From Sipunculus nudus (Eukaryota > Annelida > Sipuncula > Golfingiida > Sipunculidae): a stretch of 64,000 bases of DNA. The notes under the pieces were generated by a model. That model did not search any database and had not been told where the DNA came from. It saw nothing but the letters and a program-made list of their open reading frames with translations. How positions within the stretch are numbered: position 1 is the first letter of the stretch; every line of letters begins with the position of its first letter. The translations under genes were made by a program, and so were the position numbers. The DNA is taken from assembly GCA_026874595.1 (NCBI GenBank), contig CM049308.1, positions 46,881,327 through 46,945,326 on the forward strand. Reading direction: 5' to 3'. Shown here piece after piece: positions 23,501 through 36,386 of the stretch.

Positions 23501-23639
23501 TTTGTTCTTGCATTGTTCATATACATATACATATACATATACATATTACACATGTTCTTGAAAAGTAATGGTCCAGCATTGAAGCATTATACCTGGTGTA
23601 ATCTTGTTGCACAGGTTTGCATTAGGCCTTTAGGCCTTG
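23501..23639 (+). mobile_element. R1 element, 3' terminal fragment
   Basis: The 'gcattgaagcattatacctg' text is followed by CACAGGTTTGCATTAGGCC, TTTAGGCCTTG|TT, an R1 3' end. A short (ACATAT)n run lies at 23521-23547. Confidence 0.65.
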
Positions 23640-25799
23640 TTTATTGAAACCTATTTTCACACTTCAGGACTGCCCAATATCAAAACCACTCATCTGTTTT
23701 CCTCATCTTTACCATAAATATTCCTTGTGCCAGAAATAAGGTCTGTATTATATAATTTAAAAAAGTTATGGGCTTAAACATAATGTATTTTGTAAAAAAC
23801 TGAAAATGCAATCCCATCACTAGGGCAAGCCCTCTCTCCACTGAGTTGAGCTTGATCAGGCTGTCTGCAGTTAATACCATACCACAGGGAGCCTTATTCT
23901 CTCTCCCCCCCCCCCCCCCCCCCCCCCCCCCATTCATAACTCTTAAAGTTGGCGGGGCCTAGGTGTGAATAACACTGTTAACTTAGTATTAAAATTAGGA
24001 ATATTGGTCAAACTTTGTGGGATTAATTTTTAACTCATATGGCCATATATTTAACTTTTTAAAACTTAATTACCTTCACATATTATTTGTGTATGAAATG
24101 GTACTTTTATATAACACTTACCTTAGGCCTATTTGTTCCCTTGGTGCATCACTAAATGGTTTAGCTCATGTCCATTAATCTGTAATTTACAGAGCTTCAT
24201 TTTAGCAGGGCCATTTTCTCATAGCTTTTTTAATGATAATATAAATGAAAAACCAAAAGAAATAAAAATAATTTGCAGTTTCTTATATTTTCCAAAATTC
24301 ATCTGAGCGATGTGACCCTTGGGTCCCTTGTTTCTCTATTTTTGAAACCTTTTTAGACGCAGTAAACTGTTAACAGGACACAAATCATAACCACTGTACC
24401 TAGAATCTACTATCTTGACATCCTGAAAGTTCCTCAAAAGTTCTCCTCAGAAAACCTGAAATTATGTCACTTTGACCCATATTCTCTGAGTTACAGGCCA
24501 TGTTTGAGCACCCCAGAAATAATTAAAAATACACACAAACTGCCAGATTCCCCAGGAACAGCTGAATGGGTTGTCATCAAATTTGGTGTGATTATGGGTC
24601 TTGATGAACTTGAGCTAATATGCATGAACTTTGATGCCACCTACATTATCTTAATTAGTTGCCTTTGCAAGTACATATTGTCAACATGTCAGTCAGCTGA
24701 GCGTCATGACCCATGGGTCACTTGTTCAGGTATGTAACTATATTTAATCAAGATTCAATTGTATACCCAAAATTAGATCTGAATTTTTCAAATTTTATAA
24801 GTTATTAACATAAATATGAAATCAGAACCCTAAATTTTGCCCAGATTTGACCATGGCACATTTTTTTCCTTTAACTGCCGTGGATTTAATTTTCACTGCA
24901 TGTTTTTATTAGCATTTCATTTGTTAACATCTGATATTTGAAACCAGTTGATCAAAAACTGTAGATTTATTCAAGTTTTCGAGCACCATGTAAAGTATTG
25001 TTTAGATCAAGCTAGTGTTATGCAGTTTGCTAGAGCTCAGCATCCCAGGCCAGCGCTCAGCTCCCAAAATTTGGCATACAGTTAGATGTCCTCCAAATCC
25101 CCTACAATACCAAAAGTTTTGTCACTAGGACTTTCATTCCTTCAAGATATTAAGAAAAAACTTCAATTTTCCATTTAAAAACCCATTGTTACATTTCAAG
25201 ACTGTCTAATATCAAAACCACTGATCTGACTTTTATCATATATAATATACATGTTCTTATATACACTCTCTATGCACATGGCTAGAAATGATGTCAGTAT
25301 TGGGTAATTGTTTTTAGTTATGGGCCCGAACATAATGCAATTTGTAAAATATCTAGAAATATATTTACTCCCTTAACATGAGATTTGCTGAAGGTAGAGA
25401 TTTTTTGTCAGGGTAATAACATTATTTAATCAAGATTCAATTGTTAGTTTTGAAAGTTGAAGAAATTGGCAAAAAACTGAAGCTTTTATTAAAGTTTTTA
25501 TGAGACCATGTCACACCCAGGCCCTACCCAGCCCCTCTTCAGTCACATGTATGTCACCTTGTGACCTTTCAGGCAAATTATGCTTCCTAGAGGCTGGGCA
25601 TAAACTGGTCATCTAGGCAGCTTATGGCTGGCACCAGTTGATCCCAATGTCCAACCCTACTCATTGATTAGTTGTTTTAACCAACAACATAACAATAAAT
25701 AAAAAATGTTTACAGGTGTACAATAACACTTTAAGAAAAATTAATAGAAAAGGAATTTGGTAGTTGATGAGTAACAGGGAATTACAATTATAAACTTTA
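23640..25799 (+). mobile_element. Patchwork of R2 and R2c fragments
   Basis: R2 body (23645-23815) runs to a poly-C tract. R2-like tails end at 24331 (CTGAGCGATGTGACCC, TTGGGTCCCTTG|TTT) and at 24725 (CAGCTGAGCGTCATGACCC, ATGGGTCACTTG|TT). R2 body resumes from 24727 ('caagattcaattgtataccc') through to about 25795. The middle piece 24331-24726 is R2c. None encodes a protein. Confidence 0.55.
23905..23931. repeat. Poly-C tract, 27 C
   Basis: Uninterrupted C run after a CT-rich lead, in an R2-derived segment. Similar runs lie at 12090-12105, 12971-12990 (interrupted) and 36899-36920. Confidence 0.95.
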
Positions 25800-26008
25800 T
25801 TTAATTTACATGGATTGTACAACTAGTTATAATAACTAATAGGAAGCACTCTCCATGGCTTGAATGTTGGCGCTCGGTAGTTGGTAAGGGTGGAGGAAAC
25901 TGGAAAAACCACCGGCCTTGGACGGGCCACTACAACCCACTCTCATAGCCACACCAGGTATCCAGTGGAGAAGGCCGAGCGTTTTACCACTCAGCTATCC
26001 AGGCCCCA
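25800..26008 (-). repeat. tRNA-derived SINE
   Basis: Read on the minus strand it starts GGGGCCTGGATAGCTGAGTG, where TAGCTGAGTGG fits the tRNA A-box pattern. A body with 'ccggtggtttttccagtttc' and an AT-rich 3' tail with 'ttataactagttgtacaatc' follow. A B-box-like GGGTTGTAGTGGC is degraded. The second copy at 1070-1290 shares the body and tail. The SINE class is inferred from the tRNA-like head and the two copies. Confidence 0.6.
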
Positions 26009-26106
26009 TGGGGAAATTACCTTGCAATTCCTGATGTTAAATGGATTTTGTATGGATGGATGAAAATGTATTCCAAATATCACCATGGAGTCACCTATGG
26101 TATTTT

Positions 26107-29100
26107 TAGCGAACCTGTGAGCTTATGCGATGGTGTGGCGGCGTCCGGCGTCTGTACGTTAACCCATAACTATCTTGAAAACGGCAAGAGTTAGCATCAC
26201 AAAATTTTATGCAAAAAATTAGTCAATCAAAAAAACTATATCAGATTTTGCTTATTTTTTGGCTAACTGCATTTTTAGCGAACCTGTGAGCTTATGCGAT
26301 GGTGTGGTGGCGTCCGTCATCCGTCGTATGTACGTTAACCTATACTATCTTGAAAACAGCAAGAGTTAGCATCACGAAATTTTATGCAAAATATAAGTCA
26401 TCTAAAAAAAATTTTATGCAAAATATAAGTCATCTAAAAAACTCTATCGGATTTTGCTTATTTTTTGACAAATTGCATTTTCTTAGATTTTATAGGGTAA
26501 AAGCTAAAAGAGCTTAAAAAATCTTCTTCTCCGAAACTGTTCAGCCAAATTGTCCAATATTTCACAGAAATGATTCCTGGAACAATCTCTCTCAAGTTTG
26601 TTCAAATGGTTTAAGTTCGGTTATTTTTGGCCAAGTTACAGGAAGTTGAACTTAGTCATCTGTCCAAAAAAGCATACTTAAATTACAATCTCAGAAATGG
26701 CTGGAGCTCTCATCACCAAATTTTATGCCAATGTTGGTCACATGAGTCATATCTGAAATTGAGGTATTGGTGGCGCCACCTGCATCGGCCTTTTTTGTAC
26801 GGGGGTCATCAGTTCCCCTATCATATTGACTGCTACAAAAAACTTCTTCTCTGAAACCATATGGCCAAATTGTTTAATATTGCACAGAAATGATCCTAGG
26901 GTAGTCCTTTCTGAAGTTTGTTCAAATGGTCTCAGTTCAGTGACTTTTGGCTGAGTTATGGGAAGCTGAATTTAGTCATATGCCATAACAGCCCATTTTA
27001 GCTCAGTGGCTTCAAAGAACTTCTTCTCAAAAACCACTGGGCCAAATTCTTGAATCTCGCACATAAATTATCCTTAGATGTTGATTATTCAAGTTTGTTC
27101 AAATGATACTGGTTCAGTAAATTTTGGCTGAGTTATCGGAAGCTTAACTTAGCCATTTTGCTGTATTTTCCCATATGAGTTATAAACCTGCAAAACTTTT
27201 TTTGACTGACACCACTGAGGCCAATTTGTTTAATATTTTACAGGAATAATCCCCTTAATAATTCTTATAATAATTGTCTTTTATGGTTCCAAAGAATAAA
27301 TTTTGGCTGAATTATAAAGATTGAATTGAGTCATTTTACCATATATGTTAGTTGTGTGAAGCAGATACATCTGGCCTGGCACCAGTTTATCAGCATCCGT
27401 TACAGAATGCCTCTAGACATTTAGATTTCAGGTAATCTATGGTTAATATTAACAAGAATTTTTTTTCAAGATATGAACAAGCTTTCAAAAAATGTAGATT
27501 TATGATTTTAGATATTCCTCATGCCAGGCAATGTTTACAATCACAGGTATACAGCTCTCTGTGGGTGTATAAGACGGCTGTACATGGATTATAAATAATT
27601 GGTATCCATCCTCAACTTTATTCAAGATTTTGCCATCAGTCAGATGTATCTGTATTATAATTTTGCATTCAATATGCACCTGTTGTAATTTTTAGCGAAC
27701 TTGTGAGGTAATGCGATGGTTTGGCATCGTCTGTTGTCAACGTTAACCCATACTATTTCGAAAACAACGAGCTAGTATCATTAAATTTAATGCAAAAAAT
27801 TAGCCATATGAAAAACTCTGCATTTTCTTAGATTTTATAGAGAAAAAGCTAAAAAAACTTTTAAAATTTCTCCTCCAAAACAGTCAAGCCAAATTGTTCA
27901 GTATTTCACAGAAATAATCTTTTATACCATCTCTCTCAAGTTTGTTCCAAAGGTTCAAATTCGGTGAATTTTGGCTGAGTTACTGGAAGTTAAACTTAGC
28001 TAACTGTCCAAAAAATTATATATATATAATTTCTCAGGAATAGCAGGAGCTATCATCCCTAGATTTAATGCAATAATCTGTCACATATCAAATGTTGTGG
28101 GATTCAGCTTATTTTTTTGCTTTCAGCATTTACTTAGATTTTATAGGGAAAAAGCTGAAAAACTTTTAAAAGTCTTCTTCTTGTAAACGGTCCAGCCAAA
28201 TTGTTCAATATTTTACATAAATGATCCCAGAGGCAAGCCCTCTTAAGTTTGTTCGAATGGTTTGCATTTGATGAATTTTAATGGAGTTACACAAATTTGA
28301 ACAGTCATTTGGCCAAGTAAGCATACTGACATAGTCATCTCAGAAATGACAGAAGCTAGCATTACCAGGTATTGTGCAAATGTTGGTCACATGACTCATA
28401 TTTGAAGTTGCAGATTTTGTGGTGCCACCTACATTGACCTGTTTTTTATGGGCAAAAAAACTCATAATTTTAGCCTCTTTCAGCTTAATGATGAAACTTC
28501 CAAGTTGAATTGTTTAATTTTTCAAAAGAATTATCCTTGGACATGGTTCTTTCATTCATATATCAGAATATACTGAGTTTGTTGATTTTTTGTCGAGTTG
28601 TGAAAAGCTGAAGTTGGTCTTATGGCCATTTTTATTTTTTATTTAAACTGAGGACTTCAATAATGTTCTTTTACAAAATTATTGTTTCAATTATATCTTC
28701 TGTAACATTGCACAAAAATTATTCTTAGGTGGCCTTTGTTCAAGTTTACTAGAATGATTTTTGGCAGAACTATTGAACCTTTAACAATGAAAGTACTGCA
28801 GCTTTTATTATTCTAGATATTTTGATAAAAAGTTTATGAATATGTCGGCTTAAAAAAAAACATTTTAGCCAATGTCTTTCAGTATGTGTAAACAGATATA
28901 TACCAACAGGCCAAGATGGAATCCGTATCTTTAAATAGTTTGAGAAACTGCCAACTGTTTCAGATTTTGTAACAGATCAAGAGTTCATTCAGTGCAGCCA
29001 GATATAGGTCAAGAGTTCAATCAGTGCAGCCAAGCACAAGGCATGTGATCACCTCATAGGTGACATGTGAACACCTCATGGGCACCATGTGATCACTTCA

Positions 29101-29975
29101 TGGGTGTCATGCCCCTCAGGGCTGCATGTGGAGCCAATCTGTGAGCTTATACAATGGTGTGGCTACTATTTTAGATTTGGCAACAGATAAAAGGTCAGTC
29201 TGGATCTATTTATAGCTTTGGCAGACTCCTAACTGTATCTTATTAGGCAACAGGTCAAGAGTTCACTCAGTGCAGCCAGGTATAGGTCAGGAGTTCACTC
29301 AGTGCAGTAGCTGCATTCTATTCATAGCGTTGGCAGACTGCCCACTGCATCAGATTTGGCACCAAAGTTCAGCCTGGATCTATTTTTAGCTCTGGCAGAC
29401 TGCCAACTGTGTCAGATTATGCAACAGGTCAAGAGTTAAATCAGTGCAGCCAGGTACAGGTCAAAAGTTCACTCAGTCTTGCCAGGTGCAGGTCAAGAGT
29501 TCACTCAGTGCAGTAGCTTGAGCCAGTAATTTGTCACAGTTCACTAAGGCAACTGCCTTTCTCACCTAAGCCTGGTTAGCCCAGTGCATCAGACTCAAGG
29601 CCTGATATTCTGACCTGTCTATGTGTCTTTAATGGCTTTCTCGTTCACAAGACAGGTGTCGCCACCTACAATGACTTTTGCTCAATGTATGTGCCTGCTT
29701 AATTCTACGGAGGAATTTGATATATCAGCCTGAAATTGGGCATATTTATACATGTCAAATAGCTTTGTCGTATACAAGACTGGTGGTGCCACCTACAATA
29801 ATTTTTGTGTTGTGTGCACCCATGCCAGAATTTCAGCAGTGATGTTTGTTTATTGTTTCTTGTTCAAAATGTTTAGTACTTGCATTGTTCATATATATGA
29901 AAAGTAGAGAGCATTGAAGCATTATACCTGGTGTATATCCATATGCACAGGTTCGCATTAGGCCTGTAGGCCTTG
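26107..29975 (+). mobile_element. R1 Helentron-like element, full length
   Basis: This is the best complete R1 copy. Two 5' starts lie at 26107 and 26276 (TTTTTAGCGAACCTGTGAGC), the second apparently inserted in the T-run of a short piece of the first. Internal landmarks are GGTGGCGCCACC at about 26769, a second 5'-like unit at about 27690, a 'gtcaagagttc' array at 28970-29520 and GGTGGTGCCACC at about 29785. The 3' end is CACAGGTTCGCATTAGGCC, TGTAGGCCTTG|TT. It supplies the uninterrupted reference for the R2 insertions at 5931 and 30879. It is followed by R2 tail text, so it probably sits in an R2 copy. Confidence 0.75.
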
Positions 29976-30088
29976 TTAATAAAATGTTAAACTCTCATAT
30001 CTTTTATGCTAGAGCTGCTCTTGTGTATTGGTAACTTCTAGGGAACAGTTAACTCCATGGTGAAAAGCATAATAATTAACATGACTTA

Positions 30089-30375
30089 GGCCAAAAAAAA
30101 TAAAAGGTATGGTTCTCAGGCACCGCCCGCGTTGATTTTTACCCCCCGCATCAAACATTTTTATTTTGATTTTTATCTTTTAAGAAGATAAATAATACAA
30201 TTTATGTAGTGCTTTTACCTGTTTAGCAAAAAAAATTGTTATTTTCATGCTTTTCCCTGATCATATGACATTTTTATCGAAACATTCCAAAAAAGGTAAA
30301 AAATAAAATACCGCCCGCCCGCACTGATTTCTGAAAAAAAGTGCCTGAGAACCACACCTTTATTTTTTTTTGGCC
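30089..30375. mobile_element. Harbinger-like MITE, 287 bp
   Basis: Inverted repeats of about 35 bp: the left end GGCCAAAAAAAATAAAAGGT is matched by the right end ACCTTTATTTTTTTTTGGCC, and both continue into CTCAGGCAC/GTGCCTGAG. TTA flanks both ends (30086-30088, 30376-30378), the target duplication typical of PIF/Harbinger. It has no coding capacity. The CCGCCCGC blocks inside each arm are GC-rich compared with the surroundings. Confidence 0.85.
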
Positions 30376-30392
30376 TTAGAGTGACCATTTTT

Positions 30393-30878
30393 AGGGAACC
30401 TGTGAGCTTATGCAATGGTGTGGCGTCGTCCAGCGTCCAGCGTCTGTACGTTAACCTATACTATCTTGAAAACGGCAAGAGTTAGCATCACGAAATTTTA
30501 TGCAAAAAATTAGTCATCTGAAAAACTCTATTGGATTTTGCTTATTTTTTGGCTAACTGCATTTTCTTAGATTTTATAGGGAAAAAGCTTCAAAACCTTT
30601 AGAAATCTTCTTCTCCGAAACTGTTCAGCCAAATTGTCCAATATTTCACAGAAATGATCCCTGGAACAATCTGTCTCAAGATTGTTCGAATGGTTTAAGT
30701 TCGGTGAGTTTTGGCCGAGTTACAGGAAGTTGAACTTAGTCATCTGTCCAAAAAAGCATACTAAAATTACAATCTCAGAAACGGCTGGAGCTATCATTAC
30801 CAAATTTTATGCCAATGTTGGTCACATGAGTCAAATCTGAATTTGAGGTATTGATAGTGCCACCTGCATCGGCCTTTT
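30393..30878 (+). mobile_element. R1 element, 5' part, split by R2
   Basis: It starts TTTTTAGGGAACCTGTGAGC with CCAGCGTCCAGCGTCTG next to it and runs to 'gcatcggccttttt'. The same R1 copy resumes at 37758 with 'tttgtacgggggtcatcagt', which in the uninterrupted copy at about 26780 directly follows 'gcatcggcc'. Confidence 0.75.
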
Positions 30879-31916
30879 TAGCTCAGCTGACTATAAGTCA
30901 TCTGAGCTATAGTTGTGGTCCATTGTCCGTCGTCCGTCCGTAAGACTGGCATGTTTCGACACCATTGGACCTACGAATCTGAAATTCGGCATACAGTTAG
31001 ATGTCCTCAAAATCTCCTACCATGCCAAAAATTGGGTCAATATGACTTCGTTCCTTCGAGATATTAAGGAAAAACCTCAATTTTTTATTAGAAATCTATT
31101 TTCACACTTCAGGACTGCCTAATATCAAAACCACTCATCTGGTTTTCTTCATTTTTACCATAAATATTCCTCTATATGGTTCCTATGTACATGCCAGAAA
31201 TTAAGTCAGTATTATTAAATTTTAAAAAGTTATTGGCCCAAACATAATGGACTTTGTAAAAAAATGAGGAAAGATATTTTGTCACTTAAGACCAAAAGTG
31301 TTAAAGGTAGGAATTTTTTTTTCAGTAATACTACTTTAAATAATCAAAATTTAATTGTATACCAAAAATTAGATCAAAATCTGTTAAATTTTTTTAAATA
31401 TTGACAAAAATATAAAATTGGTACCTTAAATTTTGCCTAAGTTTGACCATGGCATGTTTTTTTCCTGTAACTGCTGTGGATTTAATTTTCAAAGCATGTT
31501 TTTGTTACCATTTCAACTGTTAAAACAAAAAATTTGAAACCAGTTGATCAAAAACTGTAGATTTTATTCAAGTTTTCAAGCACCATGTCACATATTGTTT
31601 ACATCAAGCTAGTGTTATGCAGTTTACTAGAGCTCAGCTCCCCAGCTTCAGCTCTAAGTTCCTTAAATTTTGCATACAGTTAGATGTCCCCCAAATCCTC
31701 TACCATACTAAAAGTTTGGTCACTAGGACTGCATTCCCTCGAGATATTAAGAAAAAACTTCATTTTTCCATTAAAACCCCATTGTTACACTTTAAGATTG
31801 CCTAATATCAAAACCACTGATCTGACTTTGATCATATATAATATACATATTTTTCTATACATTAACACCCTTAGCAAAAAACAAGCTTGCCGCGCACTGT
31901 TGCTGCAAACTTGCTG

Positions 31917-32530
31917 CAGCTTTGCAGCAACCTTGCAGCAAGGTCACAATTTGCCATGCAAATTAGTTTGCGGCAACCTTGCTGCAGGCTTGCTGCAACC
32001 AATGTTCCCGCAGCCCTTTTCCTACAGCCTTCTCGCACACTTTCCCGCAGCCTTCTCGCACACTTCCTGCAGCCTTGCACACTTCCTGCAGCTTCTCGCA
32101 CACTTTCCCGCAGCCTTCTCGCACACTTTCCTGCAGCCTTCTTGCACACTTTCCCGCAGCCTTCTCGCACACTTCCTGCAGCCTTGCACACTTTCTGCAG
32201 CTTCTCGCACACTTTCCCGCAGCTTTGCAGCAACCTTGCAGCAAGGTCACAACTTGCCATGCAAATTAGTTTGCGGCAACCTTGCTGCAGGCTTCATGCA
32301 ACCAATGTTCCCGCAGCCCTTTTCCTGCAGCCTTCTCGCACACTTTCCCCCAGCCTTCTCGCACACTTCCTGCAGCCTCGCACACTTTCCTGCAGCCTTC
32401 TCGCACACTTTCCCGCAGCCTTCTTGCATACTTTCCCGCAGCCTTCTCGCACACTTCCTGAAGCCTTGCACACTTTCTGCAGCTTCTCGCACACTTTCCC
32501 GCAGCCTTCTCGCACACTTTCCCGCAGCAG
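31917..32530. repeat. Higher-order minisatellite, 303-bp period
   Basis: Two copies of a 303-bp unit (starts near 31917 and 32221). Each unit consists of a GCAACCTTGCAGCAAGG-type palindromic head and then a run of short units close to 'cgcacactttcccgcagcct' plus 'tct'. All three frames read open on both strands for long distances. This reflects low complexity and base skew and is not evidence for a protein. Confidence 0.9.
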
Positions 32531-32539
32531 GGGCCAATT

Positions 32540-33640
32540 AGATAGCAGCCATGATATGTATAAACAATAGCACGTGGGCTCAGTTATTGTGTACAAGCAG
32601 ACATGCCATGTCATTAGTCAGTGACTGTCTCTGCTCCAAATATAAATGCAGGTACTCAACAGAACAAGCTCTCATGAAACTCCATTTAATTTGCACATAC
32701 AATTAAACCTTAATCCATAATGGCTTTCAAATATAAACCAAACTTAATCAAGCTTTGTTAGAAATTACACCTTGATGAATATGAATCAGAGTACACACTA
32801 CACATGCAGTCACACGAATCCTGCATGAAGTTGTGTAGCTACATAGCTGAATAAAAGTACTGGGTGAGTATATTGTCAGGCCAAGGACTGGAAATATGAA
32901 CCACAAAGTGACATTGGGTTACTTCAATATTGTTAGGAATTTCCCGTTTACTTAGGGTGACATCTATAGACATAAGTCAAACAGAATTTAGCAAATCAAC
33001 TTTCAATGAAGCTTAGCCTGAGAATTTTAAAGTTTGTGTGAAGATGAAAACAAAACCTTATTTAAAGTTACTGTTTCATATTCAAATCAATAAAACTCAA
33101 AATGCATTGGAGTTCAATAAATGCATGATATACACATTAACCACAGAATTGTTTTCATGCTGCCTTTGATATATCTGCCTTCCAGCTTGAAAACATCTTT
33201 CAATCCCACCATTAATCTTACTTAGTTTTTACTTTTCCACAAAATAAAATTTAATACTACACTTTCTGTGTATAAAATTACTTGAGGAAAAATCAATCTT
33301 ATCAGTGCTGGGCAGCCCTTTATCAATGCTTGCTGCGGCATCCCTTAGGGTACAAATATGTAGTTCAAACTTACTGGTGGTAGTAACATAACACCCTCTC
33401 TTTGTTCCTCCCATCAACTAATTGTATGTTCTAATTAATCCAATGAGTCCTCTGAACATGCTGGATCTGTTGAATGATACTCTTACTTGAGCTATTTGGC
33501 ACAGATCTTCATATTTTTAGAAGAGCTAACAAAGCACTGTCTTTTACTAATTTTGCTAAAATGGCTGCCTTTCCCTCCAAAATCAGTTTAGCCAATCACA
33601 GCAGGGTAAGACAGGAAATAGTAGAGCAAATAAAACTGTA
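32540..33640. other. Unique middle of the TIR element
   Basis: About 1.1 kb with no long open frame, no recognisable domain and no internal periodicity. Confidence 0.45.
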
Positions 33641-33643
33641 AAA

Positions 33644-33890
33644 GACTGCGGCTAGCCGCAACCCTCCTGCAGCCTTCCTGCCCACAGCATCCAGTTAACT
33701 CTATTAGACTGCGGCTAGCCGCAATCCTCCCGCAGCCTTCCTGCGCACAGCATCCAGTTAACTCTATGAGGCTGCGGCTAGCCGCAACCCTCCCGCAGCC
33801 TTCCTGCACACAGTATTAAAATACTCTATAGGACTGCGGCTAGCCGCAACCCTCCCGCAACCTTCCAGCACACAATTCAGATTTGCTGCA
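33644..33890. repeat. ~63-bp tandem array with 14-bp palindrome
   Basis: Four units starting ctgcggctagccgca; TGCGGCTAGCCGCA is a perfect palindrome in each. The units share 'ccctcccgcagccttcctgc' and, in three of the four, 'agcatccagttaactctat'-like spacers. Confidence 0.9.
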
Positions 33891-35529
33891 CACTTTCCTG
33901 CAGCCTTTTCCAGGCAGCAGGAAGCATGCAACTAGCCGCAGCCTTCCTGCACACTCTTCTTGCAGCCTATTTTGGTTTCTGCTGCTTTGCAGCACGGTTG
34001 CAGCAAAGCAGCGGCAAACTTTTCATTTTGCTAAGGGAATTCGCTATGCATATGCCAGGAATGATGTCATTATTGTGTAATTGTTTTAAGTTCTAGGCCC
34101 AAACATAATGCACTTTGTAAAAAATCAAGAAATATATTTACTCTTTTAACAAGAAAATTGCTGAAGGTAGACATTTTTTGCCAGGGATATAACATTATTT
34201 AATCAAGATTCAATTGTATTCCCAAAATTAGTTCTGAATTTTTCAAATTTTATAAGTTATTAGCATAAATATAAAATCAGTACCTTAAATTTTGCCCAAC
34301 TTTGGCCATGGCATGTTTTTTCCCTGTAAGCACTGTTGATTTAATTTTCATATCTTGCACACGTAAGGATTTTAGCTTCTAAATTCTGAAGTTATAAAAG
34401 GAATTGGTCAAAAACTAGCTTTTATGAAAGTTTTTATGAGACCATATCACACCTTGGCTGTACTGAAGCCCCTCTTTTATGTCCCCACATTGACCTTTCA
34501 GGCCAATTATGCATGCTTGAAGCGAGGCACTCTGCATCCAGCCAGCTCTTGGGTGGCTTCAACTGGATCTAACTGTCCAACCCCCTCCACTAGTATTTGT
34601 TTAGGCCATAAACATAACAATAAACTTTTTTTTAATTCTTGGTTTATGATAAGAACTTAAAAAAAATAAATGGAAAAGGACTTTATAGTTAATGAGTTAC
34701 AGGGGAGTACCTTGCAATTACTGATCATTTATGGATCTTCCATGGATGGCCAAAATTGTATTTCAAATGACACCATGCAGTCACCATTGGGTATTTTTCA
34801 TTTCAACCATAAAAATGAAAAATAAATAATTAAAATAAATTGTTGTTTACTATTAGGAATTATATGAAGCAAGATAATGATAGACAAGGATGCAGTTGAT
34901 TATATTAAATTAATCTAAATTTCCAGGTCTTTTCCAGGTGTTTAACTTGTTGGTTTATATTTATTACAAAATTAAAATAATAAATAAATGTGTCAAAAAT
35001 TTAAAATATTACTCAGACAAGTGCTCATTAAAGATTTTAATTTGTTTGACTTATAACTCATGGTTGTATCAGTTGTTACATGATACTGGCTAAATAATCA
35101 AAATTTATATTGCTGGTCCTTTATTTCAGTTCATAAAATTAAACATTCCCAACTCCAGTTTGCTCCTGGTATGATATATTGGGTGTTTTGATCCTTGGAT
35201 TAATTTTAACACATGTATTAGTTTTATAGCTGAGAATACTTTTCTTTTTTCCTGATACTGTTATGGAGTAGGAAAGTGCATATTTGAGACTAACACATAT
35301 TAAAGGAATATTTCAATATTTTATTAATTAAGATCTAAAATTATTCAGACACAAATAAAGATCAATTTGGTTTCAGTCTGTTCTGATATTCAGACAGAGC
35401 CAAAGAATTATAAATGGTCATCAGACAACCAAGTATCTAATGGTAATTCAGTATGTTTGTAGAGCCTTATTGTACTCTCACAAATTAGCTCTAAATTGGT
35501 TTCTATAATGAGGCAGGCAGATTATGTTT

Positions 35530-35965
35530 ATACGAGCCTGTAATTTGGACTTGTAGGTCAGTCCAGAACTGGATGCATGTCAGGTCAGACTTGTGATTTT
35601 CCATAGAACTTTTGTCCAATCAGATCTCACGAAAGTTAGTAAGAACACTTACAACTCTGATGTAATTGTGACCTACTTTGGGTCATCAAATAAGGTTTAG
35701 CTTTTATGACAAAATGCAGAAATATGGATATGTACGTCTCATATGTCACGTGAAAGATCTGTAACAAAACTATCTGTAGTGCGCACTGAGATTTGGAGAG
35801 TCAGGGAGGCTGGGCGGCTCTCTCAGAGAGAGAGACTGTCCCAGACCGCTTGCTATTGAATAAAGGCTTCTATCATCAAACTGGTCTTGGAACATTGTCA
35901 GCCACCAACATCAGCAACTGCTTGTGATACAGTGTGGGGACATCCCCAATCCCACATTGTATCAA
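35530..35965 (+). other. GC-richer block, possible solo LTR
   Basis: The block has AATAAA at about 35860 after a CAG/GAGA-rich stretch and ends with an inverted repeat (GATACAGTGTGGGG and, 12 bases on, CCCACATTGTATC). R2-like text resumes at about 35990. A polyadenylation signal close to the 3' side of a short GC-rich block inside a repeat suggests a solo LTR. I could not define matching ends or a target duplication, so this stays tentative. Confidence 0.25.
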
Positions 35966-36235
35966 TACCATTTTAAAAAATATAAATATTCAAATTTTTC
36001 CTGTTAGTGCTGTGGATTTAATTTTCATAGCATGTACACATTAACATTTCATCTGTTAAAATCTGAAATTTGAAACCAATTGATCAAAAACTGCAGATTT
36101 TATTCAAGTTTCCAGGTACCATGTCTTCATTGTTTACATCAGATCAGTATAAATGCAGTGTACTGGGCAGTTACATAACACCTTCAGGTCTGACCTACTG
36201 CCACTGTGAGTGTCTGAGTCAGGCTGTGTCAGGCA

Positions 36236-36336
36236 GTAATTACCAGAGAGCCTCTTTCTCTCTCTCTCTGGCAGTCTAGGTCTCTCTTTCTCTCTCTCTC
36301 TCTCCTCTGCTTTTTCTCTTTTTTTCTCCATCTTTC

Positions 36337-36385
<49 letters not shown>
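36236..36385. repeat. CT microsatellite
   Basis: Interrupted (CT)n, with a pure run at about 36348-36385. Minus-strand open frames here are Arg/Glu repeats from (GA)n and are not genes. Confidence 0.95.

Positions 36386-36386
<1 letters not shown>

Larger units (their letters stand above)
31864..34038. mobile_element. 2.2-kb TIR element carrying minisatellites
   Basis: The left end reads CCCTTAGCAAAAAACAAGCT then TGCCGC, and the right end inverted reads CCCTTAGCAAAATGAAAAGT then TTGCCGC. The imperfect inverted repeat extends about 50 bp and is rich in TTGCTGCA. Uninterrupted R2 copies (about 46890) read ctatacattctctatgcac at this spot, so ATT may be a 3-bp target duplication. The class is not settled. 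Inside are a C/T-skewed minisatellite (31917-32530), a unique ~1.1-kb middle and a palindromic 63-bp array (33644-33890). No transposase is seen. Confidence 0.65.

Noticed and set aside
23680-23937. Minus-strand frame starting with a Gly run
   Set aside because: The Gly run is the poly-C tract and the rest is R2 text.
31684-32614. Long open frames (up to 285 codons) on both strands over the minisatellite
   Set aside because: All are low-complexity readings of a 303-bp higher-order array and change frame freely between copies; no start context or domain.
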